64,000 bases of DNA from Diphasiastrum complanatum (GCA_029204225.1 CM055097.1:46994617-47058616); one strand, 5' to 3'. Counted from the first letter of the stretch, positions 24,901-36,850 are shown. The notes: generated by a model from the sequence alone, not told the origin. Translations and numbers: made by a program.

Positions 24901-27699
24901 CTTATCCCTGTGGCTTTTGTGATTGAGAGAACTGAATGCCATTCATCTTGGTGTCAACTGGGGCCTTAAATCTATCACTACTCCTTTACAAAAGCTCAAT
25001 TCATTTATGTACGTCTATCTATCGGTAATGGTCTTTGTTTAAGAGCTTAATCCATATATAGTCGGTCACACACAAGTACTTATCATTCTTTGGAACCATT
25101 GTAGATAGAATTGATGTCATACTTCTATCCTTAGCATTTCATCAAATTTCAGTATAAGCTTGTTGATAGCTGTAAAACCTTAGTGAAGAAACTTTTGAAT
25201 TGTCCGCCATGATATGATCTCTACATTTTTTAGTCACTTTCAAGTAATGAGGTGGCAACTTCCTGGTTTAGGTGAACTTACACCGTCAAAATCAGATTCA
25301 AACCTCAAGATGTCAACATCTTTTACTCATTGGTGCATTGAAATTTGAAATTTCCTTGCTGTCATAGCTTGTCAATATGTGTTGTGTTAGTCTTCTATGG
25401 GCAATAATCTTGTGCAAGGTTAACATGACAAAACAAGAGTGTTGGAATCACTTGCCTGAAATGTCCAAAGCACCACATAACTAAACTTCCAAATAATGAG
25501 TCTAATATTTAATATCCAAAAACTTACCAAAAAAAAAAAACTTTCATTGATAATAGAGATCATTGAATCCCCAGTAGATTTTGGGATTAAAACTCCCTTG
25601 TGGTATTTAATAAAGCAATTTACAAATGTGTACAAGAGCAGTCTTGCCAATGTGATGCTAGGTGGACAAAGCCACAACGGTCATTTGCAAAGACAATGAG
25701 TGTGCCAATGAGTGTGTCATGTTGTCCCACCATTGTTGGGTGAGCAACAATGGTGGGACAAACAATCCAAATTGTGCGCAAGTAGTAATGGTCTGTATGG
25801 AAATCTTTGATGGAGAGAATTTGTATATCAATTAAGCAAATTTGTTATTCGTTGTGGACAAAAGGTAAACTCACCATGATGCATCGAGATCAAATTGAAT
25901 GTCAAGTAGTAGTATTGCTATAAGAAGTTTGTTTTAATAAGGACATCGGATGAGGTTGATGTCAAAATCGATATTATCATGTTGATTGGATTGGTTGGAT
26001 TTTATTATGTTGATTTTATTACGTCGAAGTTGAATATTTGTTTGTAAAATGAGACCTTAAAAGAAAAGCCAAGGTTTCCAATGTCACAAGCTTGATCAAG
26101 TTATTAAAAAAATAATGATGTAGTTGTCTAGGACCTTTGTGCTTCCAGTGTAAGGAGAGTCATGTACTTTTTTATTTGTCCCTTGTTTCCCAAAAGTCCT
26201 AAATCAATAAATTCATTTTTTGCTTTAACATTGTTGTCAAGAATCTTGATATGCCGATATAATTGCAATGTTGAGTGGACATTGCCTTAACATAGTGGAG
26301 TACATCATCAACTTCCTTTAGTATTATTTTTTTGATGATGTACACAAGGATCATGCCAATTCCTATCATTGTGTTTAGTCAATTGTCAATCTTCACAAGC
26401 TAACCAAGCACATTCCATCCAACTCTTCCATTAGATCACTTCATTGAACTTGACATCGTGTGCACAAAGTGATAATAAGCCAACGCTTGATAGGAATGCT
26501 CCAGGAATTGAAAGGGGAAATGTCTTCACCATGAACTAGATGAAAGGGGAAATGTCTTCACCATGAACTAGATGAAATGCATATAACATGCTGCAACTTT
26601 GTAAGAAATTGGATAGAACATTATATTGGCAAAAAAAGCTTACCCATGGTAGGCCCTTCATCATGATTTGAACTTAGCTAGGATGTTATCAAAATATAGT
26701 TTCATATTCGACTTAGCCATTTTGCAAGAGGGTGGTATGAGATTGAGGTCTTTGGGGTAGCATGGCCACAATATTTTAAATAATCACAAATCTTCAAAAA
26801 AAAGAGTGCTTTAGTTTGAGATGAATGCCAATGGAAAACTAAAAATGTAATGTTTGTGTAAAGAACATTTTTATGTATTAATTTTAGCGTTATCCTCAAT
26901 ATAATAGCTTTGGCCCAATCTACTCCATAATTGATTGCAACGATGATGTAATGGTGAAGTTGTAAGTTGCGAATAAGCTTTAGGAATATCTTAACAATGA
27001 CATATCATCCCCAACATTGCACGTTGTCAATAGGATCAAATGCGTAGAATTTTTTCTTGCCTTTGAAAAACTATATAATTTAAGACCAATTTGAGGAGTA
27101 GAAATGATAATGGGGCTAAGGAGGATGGAGAACGAGCGGAGAAGAGAGCATGAATATTTGCGGAATAGCTCTCCCGCTACAATGAGCTGCTAGATGCAAA
27201 AGAGTCTGATAGATTGTTTATGCTGTGTAGTCATAGCTTAAATGTTCTGGTGCCCAACAGGATCTTATTAATTAGTTCATACTTACAAAATAAAAAGTTC
27301 GAGTATAGTCCACCGAAGAGATTAGAAATGGTTTGAGGTATTATTGTAAATGGATTTGATAAGAAGTCTAGTTCTGAATGAATTGACAGTGCAACAAAAA
27401 TAATGCAAGTTCCTCAGGTGTCAAAGACAGCTGATCTTTGATCGAAAACTGAGGAGTCGTAGACGTCCGTGTTCCAATCAGAGAAAACAAGCATGAAAAA
27501 CAAAAGTCAAGTGCATTCAATCACAACAAGCATTCATCTACGTTATACATAGATAGAAAAGCGCATTGCTACTATATTACACTGAAGCACAACAAATAGC
27601 AGTTACAACCAGAATGACGGCGTGACCGGGAGGCTCAAAATTATACGTCTCATGGATGGAGCATCACATACAATGTGCTGGAATGATCCATTTATAGAT
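24901..27699. other. No gene recognised
   Basis: These 2.8 kb are AT-rich with no frame carrying a recognisable motif. The only structured element found is the 32 bp tandem duplication at 26511-26574. Confidence 0.5.
26511..26574. repeat. 32 bp perfect tandem duplication
   Basis: The unit AAAGGGGAAATGTCTTCACC, continuing ATGAACTAGATG, occurs twice head to tail without differences. Confidence 0.9.
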
Positions 27700-28185
27700 T
27701 GCATCCATGTATTAATTACAATATATGTTTGTCATCTAATTAGGCAAGCCGTTGTACTTGGAAGTATTTGGCTTGTGATGACAACTGTACAATGTGTACA
27801 TAGTCAACTCGTAGGGAATGTTGACGTGGATGAGGACGTTGCAAATTCTCTCACTTTGCATTTTGGGAAGTGACTGGGAACATTCCTCATTGAAAATGGA
27901 CCACCTTCGGGATTTTTCTCTCACTTCGGGATTTTGCAAAAAAGCTGAAGGTGTTATAAAACAATTGAACTTTTGGTGAACTGTCATTTTGCATTTTTCG
28001 AAAAATTGCAAAAAAACAGACTGTGCCGAAGCATAGTGTATTTCTGCAGACTTGTTTTAAATGCTAGTTGGTAGAAGTCCTTGAAGATGGCCAAGTCTTC
28101 AATGGAATAGTTGAACTTAACATTTGAACATGGAGATGATAGGATTGGTTACCCTTTGCTGGAGATCAGTCGGAAGCCCGTTGTA
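27700..28185 (-). mobile_element. Truncated LTR of the C1 copia family
   Basis: This segment matches the C1 LTR at 1810-2415 throughout its length. Both start TGCATCCATGTATTA and both contain ACTTGGAAGTAT, GGGAATGTTGACGTGGA and AGGATTGGTTAC. Similarity stops at 28185, about 70 bp before the expected LTR end, and the adjoining sequence is unrelated. It is a solo or truncated LTR. Confidence 0.75.
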
Positions 28186-28214
28186 AAATCATATCTTAGC
28201 TTCCTCATAGGTGA

Positions 28215-29190
28215 TGGAGTAATGTTTATTTTTTTTGTTAGACCTATCGATTGTGATAGAATCTATTTCTTTACCATGTTTTGAATACGTGAAATCTTGG
28301 ATTGTCCCAATAACTCCGTTGAAGACTACAATTTTTATATCTAGATTTGCAAGAACAATCACTTTTTCATTTTTTGCAATTTGATCTAATTGATAAAATG
28401 AGGGTTTTTAAAGCCATGATAGTTCCAAGTTGTTTGATGCATTTATTTTCACTGGTAAAATTTATAATGTTAACTTTTTCAAAGATTATTTCCAATGCAC
28501 ATTTGTTGTATTTTTAATGTTTTTTTTTAGTGTACATATTATTGTTACATCAGAGCTAATCATGTGAAGGATTTGTTCTTCTAAGATTATTTGTTTACTC
28601 AATGTATCATCAATTTCTTGCATTAATTTGGATTTTCTAGTTCCTATTGTGTTAAAAAATGAGAGGGATAAGGTGTCTGGTGAAATAGCTTAAGTGGATA
28701 TTAGTCCCCATTTTCCAATACAAAGATGTTGAAATATGACAACGAACATAAGTTGTCAGTCCTATGTTTACATATTGCTGGTAGTTGGGTATAATCACAA
28801 GCTAATAACAAGATGAAATTTTGGAAGGGCATATGATATGGATTAGATTTCATTTGGTTTATTTGATGCACAACAAGTTGTAACATTTGTGCAGTCATTA
28901 TGGACATCTCGTTGATAATAACAATATCAACAATAAATATTGTTTTGTAGCGTATGTGAGTAGGCATTAGGTTTCATATGCATAAAGCATTATGGACATT
29001 TGTGCAGTCATTATGGAAATCTCGTCGATAATAACAATATCAACAATAAATATTGTTTTGTAGCGTATGTGCGTAGGCATTAGGTTTTGTATGCATAAAG
29101 CATTGATAGAGATCAAAAATAGGTTGTGCATTATTAATGCATGCTTATTAAGTTTGGATGCAGCTGCACCAATGGTATCCTTGTAGAGTG
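28215..29190 (-). pseudogene. PIF1-like helicase relic
   Basis: On the minus strand the block at 29020-29190 gives KHALIMHNLFLISINALCI and IDEISIMTAQM, the latter resembling the Walker B DEIS-MM motif of PIF1 helicases. A second copy of that motif at 28890-28960 is followed by LQLVVHQINQMKS and ACDYTQLPAICK, matching the GD-x-x-QLPP motif with Gly changed to Cys. A further block (28215-28350) reads VIVLANLDIKIVVFNGVIGT, like the C-terminal NG-x-x-G-x-V motif. Stops and frame changes are frequent. PIF1-like helicases are host replication proteins and also form the helicase part of Helitron transposases. No Rep/HUH domain was seen, so Helitron origin is only one possibility. Confidence 0.6.
28865..29112 (-). 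repeat. Tandem duplication of about 120 bp inside the helicase relic
   Basis: The stretch from TTTGTGCAGTCATTATGGA through GCATAAAGCAT occurs twice in succession (about 28877-28988 and 28997-29103) with few differences. It duplicates the Walker B coding block. Confidence 0.85.
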
Positions 29191-29416
29191 ACATGTAGTC
29201 TTGTCCTTGTCTTTTGTTAGGACAGTTGGCAATATGGTGATTGCCTCCATGCCTCCTATTGTTGTTACTCTAATTCTCATCCACTTCATCTTTTTATTCC
29301 ACACCCCTGAACCAACTCCTAAACCAAGTGATTCAGTCAATTGTTGACAATCCTACATCCTAGGACGTGTCATCCCCAGAGGGAGCGCCAATTAATATTT
29401 TTGTTGTGTCTTCTCC

Positions 29417-29600
29417 ATCCCCATGTAAAAGTACAATACTTTTTAACCCATAAATGGATCTTCAAAGATCCACAAGAGTGATTATGTACTTTCTTAACAA
29501 TCTATCAAAAAACTAGTCAAGAAAATCTTGATCTAGATTGGCAATTTGACAAATAACAAGCATAGATAATCAAATCATTGAATAATAACACTAATACGAG
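29417..29600 (-). mobile_element. LTR-like fragment related to 59633-59830
   Basis: Both copies contain AAAGTACAATACTTT, a CATAAATGGATC or CCTAAATGGATC word, GATCCACAAGAGTGATT and a diverged remainder. The 59.6 kb copy is bordered by a primer-site-like sequence, which suggests that this is LTR sequence. The present copy has no clear ends. Confidence 0.5.
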
Positions 29601-29679
29601 TTCACACTTGACCAATCATCGTTAGATCTTTCACTCCTATATGCCTTACAACACAAAGAAGTGACTATAGCACACTATT

Positions 29680-29905
29680 GAAGGTGAAGGTACTGTAAGA
29701 TTAAGGTTCCAGCATGATCAATTCAAACTATTGTCAAAAGTCTTGTATGTTCCTAAACTCTTTACGAATCTGTTATCAGTAAGTAGAATTACAAATTTAG
29801 ACTATAAGGTGGAGTTTGAGTCTGATCAATGCAGAATTTTTGATAGGACCAATAAGATCCTTGCACTCGGCAAGTTTTGATTGGATCTCTATTTTGTGAG
29901 GTTAC
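29680..29905 (+). pseudogene. Copia fragment from between protease and integrase
   Basis: Plus-strand codons read GEGTVRLRFQHDQFKLLSKV, then LYVPKLFTNLLSVSRIT, matching the conserved copia block that normally reads L-x-x-V-L-Y-V-P-x-L-x-x-N-L-L-S-V. It ends within 75 codons at a stop. It is a small scrap with no LTRs and lies just upstream of the larger copia C2. Confidence 0.7.
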
Positions 29906-30144
29906 TAAACTTCATTAGAGTGTGTTTCAATCTTATGAACTGGCAAGAGTCATTAGATTGAGGATAGATCATAGGTTGATCAAGATTTCTACATTCTATA
30001 TGTTGATTTGCTAGATATAAGTGCTAGAAGAGAATTGAGAGGTTCCATATCTTTGTGATTTCCTTTTGGAAACATTTGTTGTATTTCAAAAGAGTGCCTT
30101 GTGCATTGGAACAAGTTTAAATAGAAGGATCATGTCATTGCAAC

Positions 30145-31400
30145 ATGGCTACATCAAGTGGATACATGTTGGAAGGCAATGATAGGCTTACCTCAAGCAA
30201 CTATTCATTATGGAAAGTGAGGATGGAATCACTTTTTGAGATGAATTATGTTTTGAATATTGTTGTAGGTTTGGAGGATAGGCCAGCAACACAACAAGAA
30301 CAATTGAGATATGACAAGAGAGCTAAAAAAGCTCTATACATGATAAAGATGAATGTTACCAATGAACTTCTCAAGGAAGTTGGTAAGTGTACTTCATTAA
30401 GTGAGGCTTGGGAAGATTTGAAGAAGCTTTATCTATCCAAGTCTACTTCCATTCATCGCTATGTGAACCGCAAGTGCGATTCGACTTTCTGCCCTTTGTG
30501 AAGAATGCAAAGGTCATGCTCTAAGTAATTTTAGACGAAGTGTCGCATTTTCCAGTTTTGCAAAAAATGCAAACTGTGCAAAAAACAATTCAAATGTGCA
30601 GACTGTGCAAAACTTAGTTCAAAAATTGCAGCAATTCAAAAAACACAAGGAAAAATACAATAGCTTTGATGGGTAGGAACATTAAGTTTCTTCATGGTGC
30701 ACAAGAGTTGATTAGATATAGGAAAAAATCTAGGCTAGCACTTCATTTATTAAGATGAATGTTAGTAATGATTTTTTAAAAAAAGTATCTTCTTGTACAA
30801 GTGCTAAAGAGGCTTGAGATTCTTTAAAATAATCTACGAATCCAATAACACTTCTAGAGTCCTCATGATTAGAAATCAAATCTTGCAAAGCCTGAGAAGA
30901 AGTGAGGAAAATGCACAAGACTATGTGCTAAGAATTAAATCTCTCAACAAAGAGTTAGCCTCTATTGGGGAGAAGATTAAAGATAATGAGCTTGCTCAAG
31001 TGGTCCTTAATGTTCTAGGAGATGATTTCACAAACTTGGTCCAAAGTTTTGCCATCCAAAACACTTTGACAACTATTGGAAAACTTCATAGTGTACTAGT
31101 GGCTGAAGAGTGTAGGATGCTCCACACCAAAGCAAGAATGAATTCATTGTCTTGTAGGATGGAGATGAGAAATCCAATTTCTCAGTCAAAGGCCAAAAAA
31201 AGACCAATGGAACTAAGAAGAAACATCCACAGGAGGCCAAAGAAGAGGATGAAGCATCAAGCTCAAAAGGCAAGAATACAAATCAAAGTACAAATGCTTT
31301 TTCTGTGGCAAGAAAAGGCATTTTACATCAGAATGTCTCAACAAGAAGAAGGCACAAGAGAACAAACAAAGCAACATTGCACATTAAGAGGAGGAGGATG
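30145..31400 (+). pseudogene. C2 gag, with an internal insertion and repeated block
   Basis: The frame 30145-30450 encodes the gag N-terminus (NYSLWKVRMESLFEMNYV, then KMNVTNELLKEVGKC). It is followed by about 290 bp of foreign sequence, and then by a second version of the same block at 30748-30850 (KMNVSNDFLKKVSSC) leading into the rest of gag (30841-31400). This includes ASIGEKIKDNELAQVVLNVL and the end NTLTTIGKLHSVLVAEE. The repeated block suggests a fusion of two related copies rather than a simple insertion. The zinc-knuckle region is frameshifted (31270-31345). Confidence 0.75.
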
Positions 31401-31414
31401 AAGAAGAATCATCC

Positions 31415-32385
31415 TTGATGGTATCCAACTCATCACCATCATCCAAGAGCAACACAAGTGATTATTTGTGGATTGATAGTGGGGCTAGCTCCCACATGAC
31501 TTTTCAAAAGGACTACTTTTCCACTCTACTCTCTTATAGTGATGTTAAAAGATCTATCTTTATAGCTAGTGATCAAGAGTGTAGACTAATTACTATTGCA
31601 TTGTACATAGGATCATCCAAAAGGATGAATCTTGAAACTGTCCTTTTTTGTACCTACGTTCTAATGAAGAATTTGTTAAGTGTTGGCCAATTAATGGATA
31701 ACGGCTTAGACGTACAATTTAAGCATGAAGTATGTTCCATCCTTAAGAATGATGAATGCATAGCAAAGGGATTTAAGCAAGGTAGATTGTTTAAATTAGA
31801 TGCTAATGTTACAATGGGGAGTGTGAACTTGGCAAAGGTGGAGATCTCTAGTATGGATCTATGGCACAAAAGGTTGGGCCACCCGAACTTCAAAGCTATG
31901 GAATCCATGTGTGCAAAGGAGCTTGCACTTAGCCTCCCCAAGAGCTTGGCAAGATGTGGAAAGCATCGGCCTCTCAAAGGCTCATAAGCTTCCATACTCG
32001 ATCTACCTCAAGATCTAAAACTCCTCTTGAAATCATACGTTTGGATGTGCATAGCTTCTCTCAAGCATCTAATGGTGGTAAGTACTATGTAACCTTCATT
32101 GATGATCATTCTAGATATGTTGGATTTACCTCTTGTCTTGTAAATCTTTGGTGTTTGATTCATTTGTAAAGTTCAAAACTCTAGTTGAAAATCAACTTAG
32201 TACCAAGATCAAGATATTAAGAAGTGATAATGGAGGAGAGCATATCTCAAATAAGTTGATAGAGTTTTGTAGTTCTAATGGGATTAGTCCTTATACCCCT
32301 CAACAATATGAAGTGGCCGAGAAGAAAAATAGATCTCTTTGTGAGTGTGCTAAAGCCTTAAGGCTAGATGCTTATGATGAAACTT
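31415..32385 (+). pseudogene. C2 protease and first part of integrase
   Basis: The frame 31415-31987 holds the protease start LWIDSGASSHMTFQKDYF and the block VLMKNLLSVGQLMDNGL. The integrase zinc-binding start WHKRLGHPNF follows. A frameshift near 31945 precedes the catalytic core: LDVHSF with the first Asp, LRSDNGGEH with the second Asp, and YEVAEKKNRSL with the catalytic Glu (ending near 32385). The usual Q-N-G-V-A-E block is altered to Q-Y-E-V-A-E. Confidence 0.8.
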
Positions 32386-32708
32386 AATGTTTCTATCATC
32401 AAAGCTATTCTATTTTTCCTTATGTTTTTTGAACTGTTGCACATTTTTGTAAACTTGTTTATGAAAAATAGAGTACGACATTCTGCCTATGATGTGTAAT
32501 ATATGTGAATGATTTTGATGCTTGCTTATTGTAGATATACTTTCACTATTATTAACATTATCTACTGTTCATAAACTTCAAAACAGATCTGCAATGTCAA
32601 TTTGTAGCTCGAAAGAGGATAGATCTTAGTCCGTAGCAGTAGTTGTGGCTAAGAGTTTGACTCTATCTAGGCAGATTAGGAATCAAAATTACGATTCAAC
32701 AGAGATTC
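32386..32708. mobile_element. AT-rich insertion of about 320 bp in the C2 integrase
   Basis: The integrase reading stops after LRLDAY at about 32372 and resumes with KPFWGEAITCAYFLCNR at about 32709. The intervening DNA has no similarity to integrase and looks non-coding. It could be a small non-autonomous insertion. I did not find convincing terminal repeats or a target duplication. Confidence 0.55.
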
Positions 32709-33386
32709 CAACAACTACTCTACCAAAACCATTTTGGGGTGAGGCAATCACTTGTGCTTACTTCTTATGCAATAGATTGCCCAACCAAGCCATTGGAGGA
32801 ATCACACCATATGAATCTATTTGAAGAACAGCCAAATCTCAAGGATCTAAAGATATTTGGATCCACATGCTATGTACACCAATTTTTGGATACAAGGAAG
32901 AAGGATGATGCAACTTCTATCAAAGGCATCTTTGCAGGATATGGTGAGAATAGCAAAGGATATAAAGTCTTCAATCCCATCACTAACAAAATCATAGTGA
33001 TTAGGGATGTTATTTTTGATGAAGGACATGCTTGTAAAGAGGATAATAATTCTACTAATCATCTTGATGTCAACGACCATGCTAGGATTGAGGATGAGCT
33101 TCAAAGTGATCAAGAGCTTGAGGATTCACTTCAAGATCCAAGTACTCCAAGAAGATCCACAAGAGCAAGGGCCGAGCCATTGAGGGGCTCAATTATGATG
33201 GCAAAAGTGATCAAAGGGAAGGAAGGCACTTCATCTTTTGCTTCATACACTTTCCTTACTTCAATGCTTGATGAACCAACTTGTTATGATGATGCTTGTA
33301 AATCAAAAAGTTGGATGAATGCTACGCAAGTGGAGTATGATGCTCTCATGGATAATCATACTTGGGATCTTGTTGATCTTCCTTAA
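32709..33386 (+). pseudogene. C2 integrase C-terminal part and linker to RT
   Basis: It starts with FWGEAITCAYFLCNR, changes frame near 32790 and 32830, then reads LKIFGSTCYVHQFLD and FAGYGENSKGYKVFNP, the usual copia integrase end blocks. An acidic linker with TPRRSTRARAEP leads to the RT start WMNATQVEYDALM and ends at a TAA at 33384. Confidence 0.8.
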
Positions 33387-34788
33387 GGGAAGAAACCACT
33401 TGATTGCAAGTGGGTGTATAGATTGAAGTATAGTAAATATGGATCAATAAATAAGTATAAAGCTAGGCTTGTAGCAAAAGGTTTCTTGCAAATCAAGGGA
33501 ACTGATTATGATGAAACTTTTGCTCCTGTGGCTAAGCTAGTTACAATAAGATTGATTATTAGCCTTGCTATTACTTTCAATTGGAAGCTATTACAACTTG
33601 ATGTTACAAATACCTTCCTCAATGGCTACTTGGAGGAAGATATCTACATGAGGCAACCCAAGGGCTTCATCAAGGAGGACCATGAAGAAAAAGTGTGTGT
33701 GTCTTTTTAAAAGAGTCTCTATGGACTCAAGCAAGTTCCTAGAGCATGGTACTCTAGGCTAAACTCTTTTTTTATCTCCATCAACTTTGTTTTGAGTTCA
33801 TATGATCCATCATTGTACATTAGATTTTATAATGGAAAGATCATTATTCTTGTATTGTATGTTGATGACATTATTTTAAGTGGAAATGATCTAGATGGAA
33901 TAAGAGATATAAAGATTGTTTTATCTAAAGAGTTTACAATGGTAGGTCTCAACCTATTAAACTTCATTCTAGGAATAGAAATCATAAGTGGATTGGATTT
34001 TAGCTTCATTTGTCAATCTAAGTATGGTACATCCATCCGAGATAGATTTGGAATGAAGAATTGTAAAGGCATTGAGACTTCAATGGAGCAACATGTAAAA
34101 GCATCTATTGATGGTGATGGAGCATCCTTTGAGGACATCACTTTATATAGAAGGCTTATTGGCTCCTTAATTTATTTGACTATAACTAGACCTGATCTTA
34201 GTTATAGTGCTGGAAAACTAAGCCAATTCATGCAAAGTCCTTTGTTGTCACATTGGACTATGGCCAAAAGAGTCCTAAGATATATCTCGTCAACTAGGAA
34301 TTTTGGCATATTGTACAAAGGGACTAATCTTGGCTTAAGAGCCTATAGTGACTCGGATTTTGCAGGTGACAAAGTGGATCGAAAGTCTACAAGTGCTTGC
34401 TACTTTCTTATGTGATGGAATACTATCATGGCTTTCCAGAAAGCAAGATACAATTTCCTTATCTTCCACAAAATCTGAGTATAAGGCCTTGACATCAACA
34501 TGCAAGGAGGTTTTACGGCTATTGGTGGAGCGTCATGTCATGATGGAGGAGGTGTCTACCATCTATTGTAAAAACCAGTCAGTCCAATCACTTACTACTA
34601 ATCCTACATTACATGCAAGGAGCAAGCACATCAAAATTGCTCATCATTTTGTGAGGGAGAAGGTTCAAGCCAAAGAGATCAAGCTCCAACATATGTCTTC
34701 ATTGAATTACTTAGCTGATCCATTCACTAAATCCTTGCCTAAGGATTTATTTGTTAAGCTAAGATTTTCAATTGGAGTAATTCAATGA
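33387..34788 (+). pseudogene. C2 reverse transcriptase and RNase H
   Basis: RT reads through CKWVYRLKY, then LQLDVTNTFLNG with the first catalytic Asp, SLYGLKQVPRAWYSRLNSF, and LYVDDIILSG with the paired Asp. A TAA at 33708-33710 and a frameshift near 34405 interrupt it. RNase H contains AYSDSDFAGDKVDRKSTSA, SLSSTKSEYKAL and the end ARSKHIKIAHHFVREKV. Catalytic residues are largely kept, so inactivation came from stops and indels. Confidence 0.85.
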
Positions 34789-34849
34789 AGATGTCTAAAT
34801 GCAAGCTAACATCCATCCGTGCAAGCTGAAAATTGAGAAATTGGCAAGC

Positions 34850-34872
34850 TCCCAAACATCGGCGCCAAAATT
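34850..34872 (-). promoter_or_regulatory. Primer-binding-site-like motif next to an LTR-like repeat
   Basis: On the minus strand the sequence reads ...CCCACTACA, then ATTTTGGCGCCGATGTTTGG. TGGCGCC directly after a CA-ended LTR is the usual start of a tRNA primer site in plant gypsy elements. A similar CTACAATGGCGCCGTCGCCG occurs on the plus strand at 41543-41562. Confidence 0.45.
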
Positions 34873-35457
34873 GTAGTGGGCATGTCATATCCTTCTCTCA
34901 ATCCTAGATCCAGGCACGCAAACATCAAGGAGATGATGAGGATTAACTTGTTATCACACAGAGATTTGTTCCCATGAGAGCGATAACATATTTCATATTC
35001 CAGCATGTACATATGATTCATATCTAATACTAAGATCCATTAACACTAAGTATCAACACTACATCCATTAACACTAGATCCACAACAATGATAGAAACTT
35101 ACTCTTTGCTCTCTCCCTTTCTCTCTCAAAAAAATCATAAGAATGATCAATCCCAATAAGCATCAAATCCAAGAATTAGCAAATCCAAAACAAACATGAG
35201 AGTTAGAGGAGGAAAGATGGAGAGCAAGGACATTTTATTTCCACTTCATAAGAGGGCCAACCTGCTTGTATTAAAATGAAGAGAACAAGTACAAATGATT
35301 CAAATTTACCAGTTTATATAGTGGATTTTAGGGCTTTGGCCTCAAATCCTATTGGCCAATTTCAACCTCCCTAAATATGTAAATTTGAGTTTTAGAGGGA
35401 ACCATTTTGAAAATTGGTGGGAACCCATTTTATTCACTAACTTGGCTTTTATTGGAC
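34873..35457 (-). mobile_element. LTR-like repeat, copy 1 of a pair with 41683-42305
   Basis: The two copies share long stretches, including ATCAAGGAGATGATGAGGAT, CATATTTCATATTCCAGCAT, CATGAGAGTTAGAGGAGGAA and GAACCATTTTGAAAATTGGT. They differ by small indels, and the second has an extra segment of about 90 bp near its left end. In minus sense this copy starts TGT and ends ACA, followed by a TGGCGCC motif, which fits an LTR with adjoining primer site. Confidence 0.6.
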
Positions 35458-35460
35458 ATG

Positions 35461-35675
35461 ATCATGTTGATAAAGCGGTTCAAGATGCCAAGCAACAAGT
35501 TCATTTATTGCAAGGGCAACTAGACATGGCAAACCTTGACAAAGAATGGATCCTAGGAGAATTGAATGCCAACGCCTCAAAGCATGACAATATGCTCTAT
35601 GCACAAGGACCAGACCATCCTGTCTCGCAAGAAGAGATAAGAAATTCTTTTCCGAAAGGTTGGTTGAAACTATAG
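35461..35675 (+). pseudogene. Coiled-coil retroelement ORF fragment
   Basis: The in-frame segment reads KAVQDAKQQVHLLQGQLDMA and continues with NLDKEWILGELNANASKHDN, a heptad-like pattern, ending at a TAG. It resembles the coiled-coil scrap at 1601-1798 (minus). It lies directly upstream of the YYRAA-containing ORF remnant, so both probably belong to one element. Confidence 0.45.
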
Positions 35676-36740
35676 ACAATCATTGGTTGGATTTCAAAGC
35701 ATATTTGAGTTGGCAATGGCAAAATCTATTATTTAAGCCTATGAAAAAGTCGTCGCTCAGATCTTAGAGACAACCCCCCCAGATTCTGGTTCCAATAATG
35801 CCAGCTTTCTTGCCTCCACAACAAGATTAGAGAGAAATGGATACATGTATGGATCAAGAGGTAGAAGAAGAACCAACCATGGCTTCTCAATCCATGGATG
35901 CGGGCCATCTTCATCAAGGGCCACACCATTGTTTCATAAACTGGTCACCATCGAGGAACAAATCCATACATTTTTACATCAGCATCAACATGAATCCTTG
36001 AGGGGTGGCTAGGTTGTAAAGTTGAAGACTTCAGAGATTGAAGATGGAAATGAATTGGATAAGCTACCCGCATTGGGTGAGCAACTGCCATGGTGCACAA
36101 TTGTTTTTGAAAAAACTTCCGACTCAATTAGGAGTTATGGAGCAAGCCCTCATGAGCTCCGGATAGATCCATATTATGTTCCAATGCCGTGCAGGAATAA
36201 ATGAAAATATTTGGGAGTACTAATGGATAAAATTACCATCCATACTTCAAATTGGCCCATGATCTATCAACAACATAGTTGGTTGATCGTAGTGGATTTC
36301 AACAGAGCCCTCCAGACTTATAAATATGAGTACAGGTCTTCACCAGATCTGACTGTTAGACAATCAGCTATTATTGCAAAAGATTTGACCAAGTTGGCGT
36401 CAATTTCAACTAGATGGGATGATTGCTTACTAGCATTGGCTATCGATTCGAACATTCCCATGGTGTCCGACAACCAATTGCATATAGTGAGATTGTACTA
36501 TCGAGCTGCGATGTGGGTGGATCTTGGGAGTCCAGATTTATCGCATGGACAACATCAAATTGGATTTTTGGTGCAAATAAGTGTTTTTTTTTTTCACAAA
36601 CATTTCAATACGGAGCGCCTCGAATTCATGAAAAAAGTTCCATACCACCTTATAAAGGTTAGACGAGAGGCCAACCAAAATCCAAAGTAATAAATCTTGT
36701 GAGGTGTTGTGGGACCGCCACCAGTTTTGGTGGTGGATAC
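35676..36740 (+). pseudogene. Retroelement ORF remnant with YYRAA motif, second copy
   Basis: Open blocks at 36022-36201 and 36211-36690 include TSNWPMIYQQHSWLIVVDFN, RQSAIIAKDLTKLASI and QLHIVRLYYRAAM. After YYRAAM the similarity to the 645-899 copy moves to another frame (SRFIAWTTSNWIFG) and then returns to the first frame (ERLEFMKKVPYH), showing two indels. I infer an accessory or gag-like ORF of an unidentified retroelement. The 3' side runs into an LTR-like start (TGTTGGAGGATTTGTGGATA at 36741). Confidence 0.45.
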
Positions 36741-36850
36741 TGTTGGAGGATTTGTGGATATTAAGGCAACCCTAACCATAGTTAATAAGTTAGAGGGATT
36801 TGGCACCCTGCATGTGTGTCGTACTATATCAACAAGGTTAATATAGATTT
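36741..36850 (+). mobile_element. LTR-like terminus, inverted partner of 42368-42466
   Basis: The sequence starting TGTTGGAGGATTTGTGGATA and running through CTAACCATAGTTAATAAGTT and GGGATTTGGCACCCTGC is repeated in inverted orientation at 42368-42466. The TGTTGG start is typical of LTRs. Downstream at 36871-36888 is TGTCGAACCCACAGAGGA, a word I know from internal regions of plant LTR elements. Confidence 0.5.

Larger units (their letters stand above)
30145..34788 (+). mobile_element. Nearly full-length but broken copia element C2
   Basis: Domains occur in copia order (gag, protease, integrase, RT, RNase H) on the plus strand. There are at least eight stops or frameshifts and two larger insertions, one in gag (about 30451-30740) and one in integrase (about 32386-32708). 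Amino-acid blocks resemble those of C4 at 43.9-56.7 kb, so the two belong to related families. LTRs were not identified; the right side abuts an unrelated LTR-like repeat at 34.87 kb. Confidence 0.85.
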
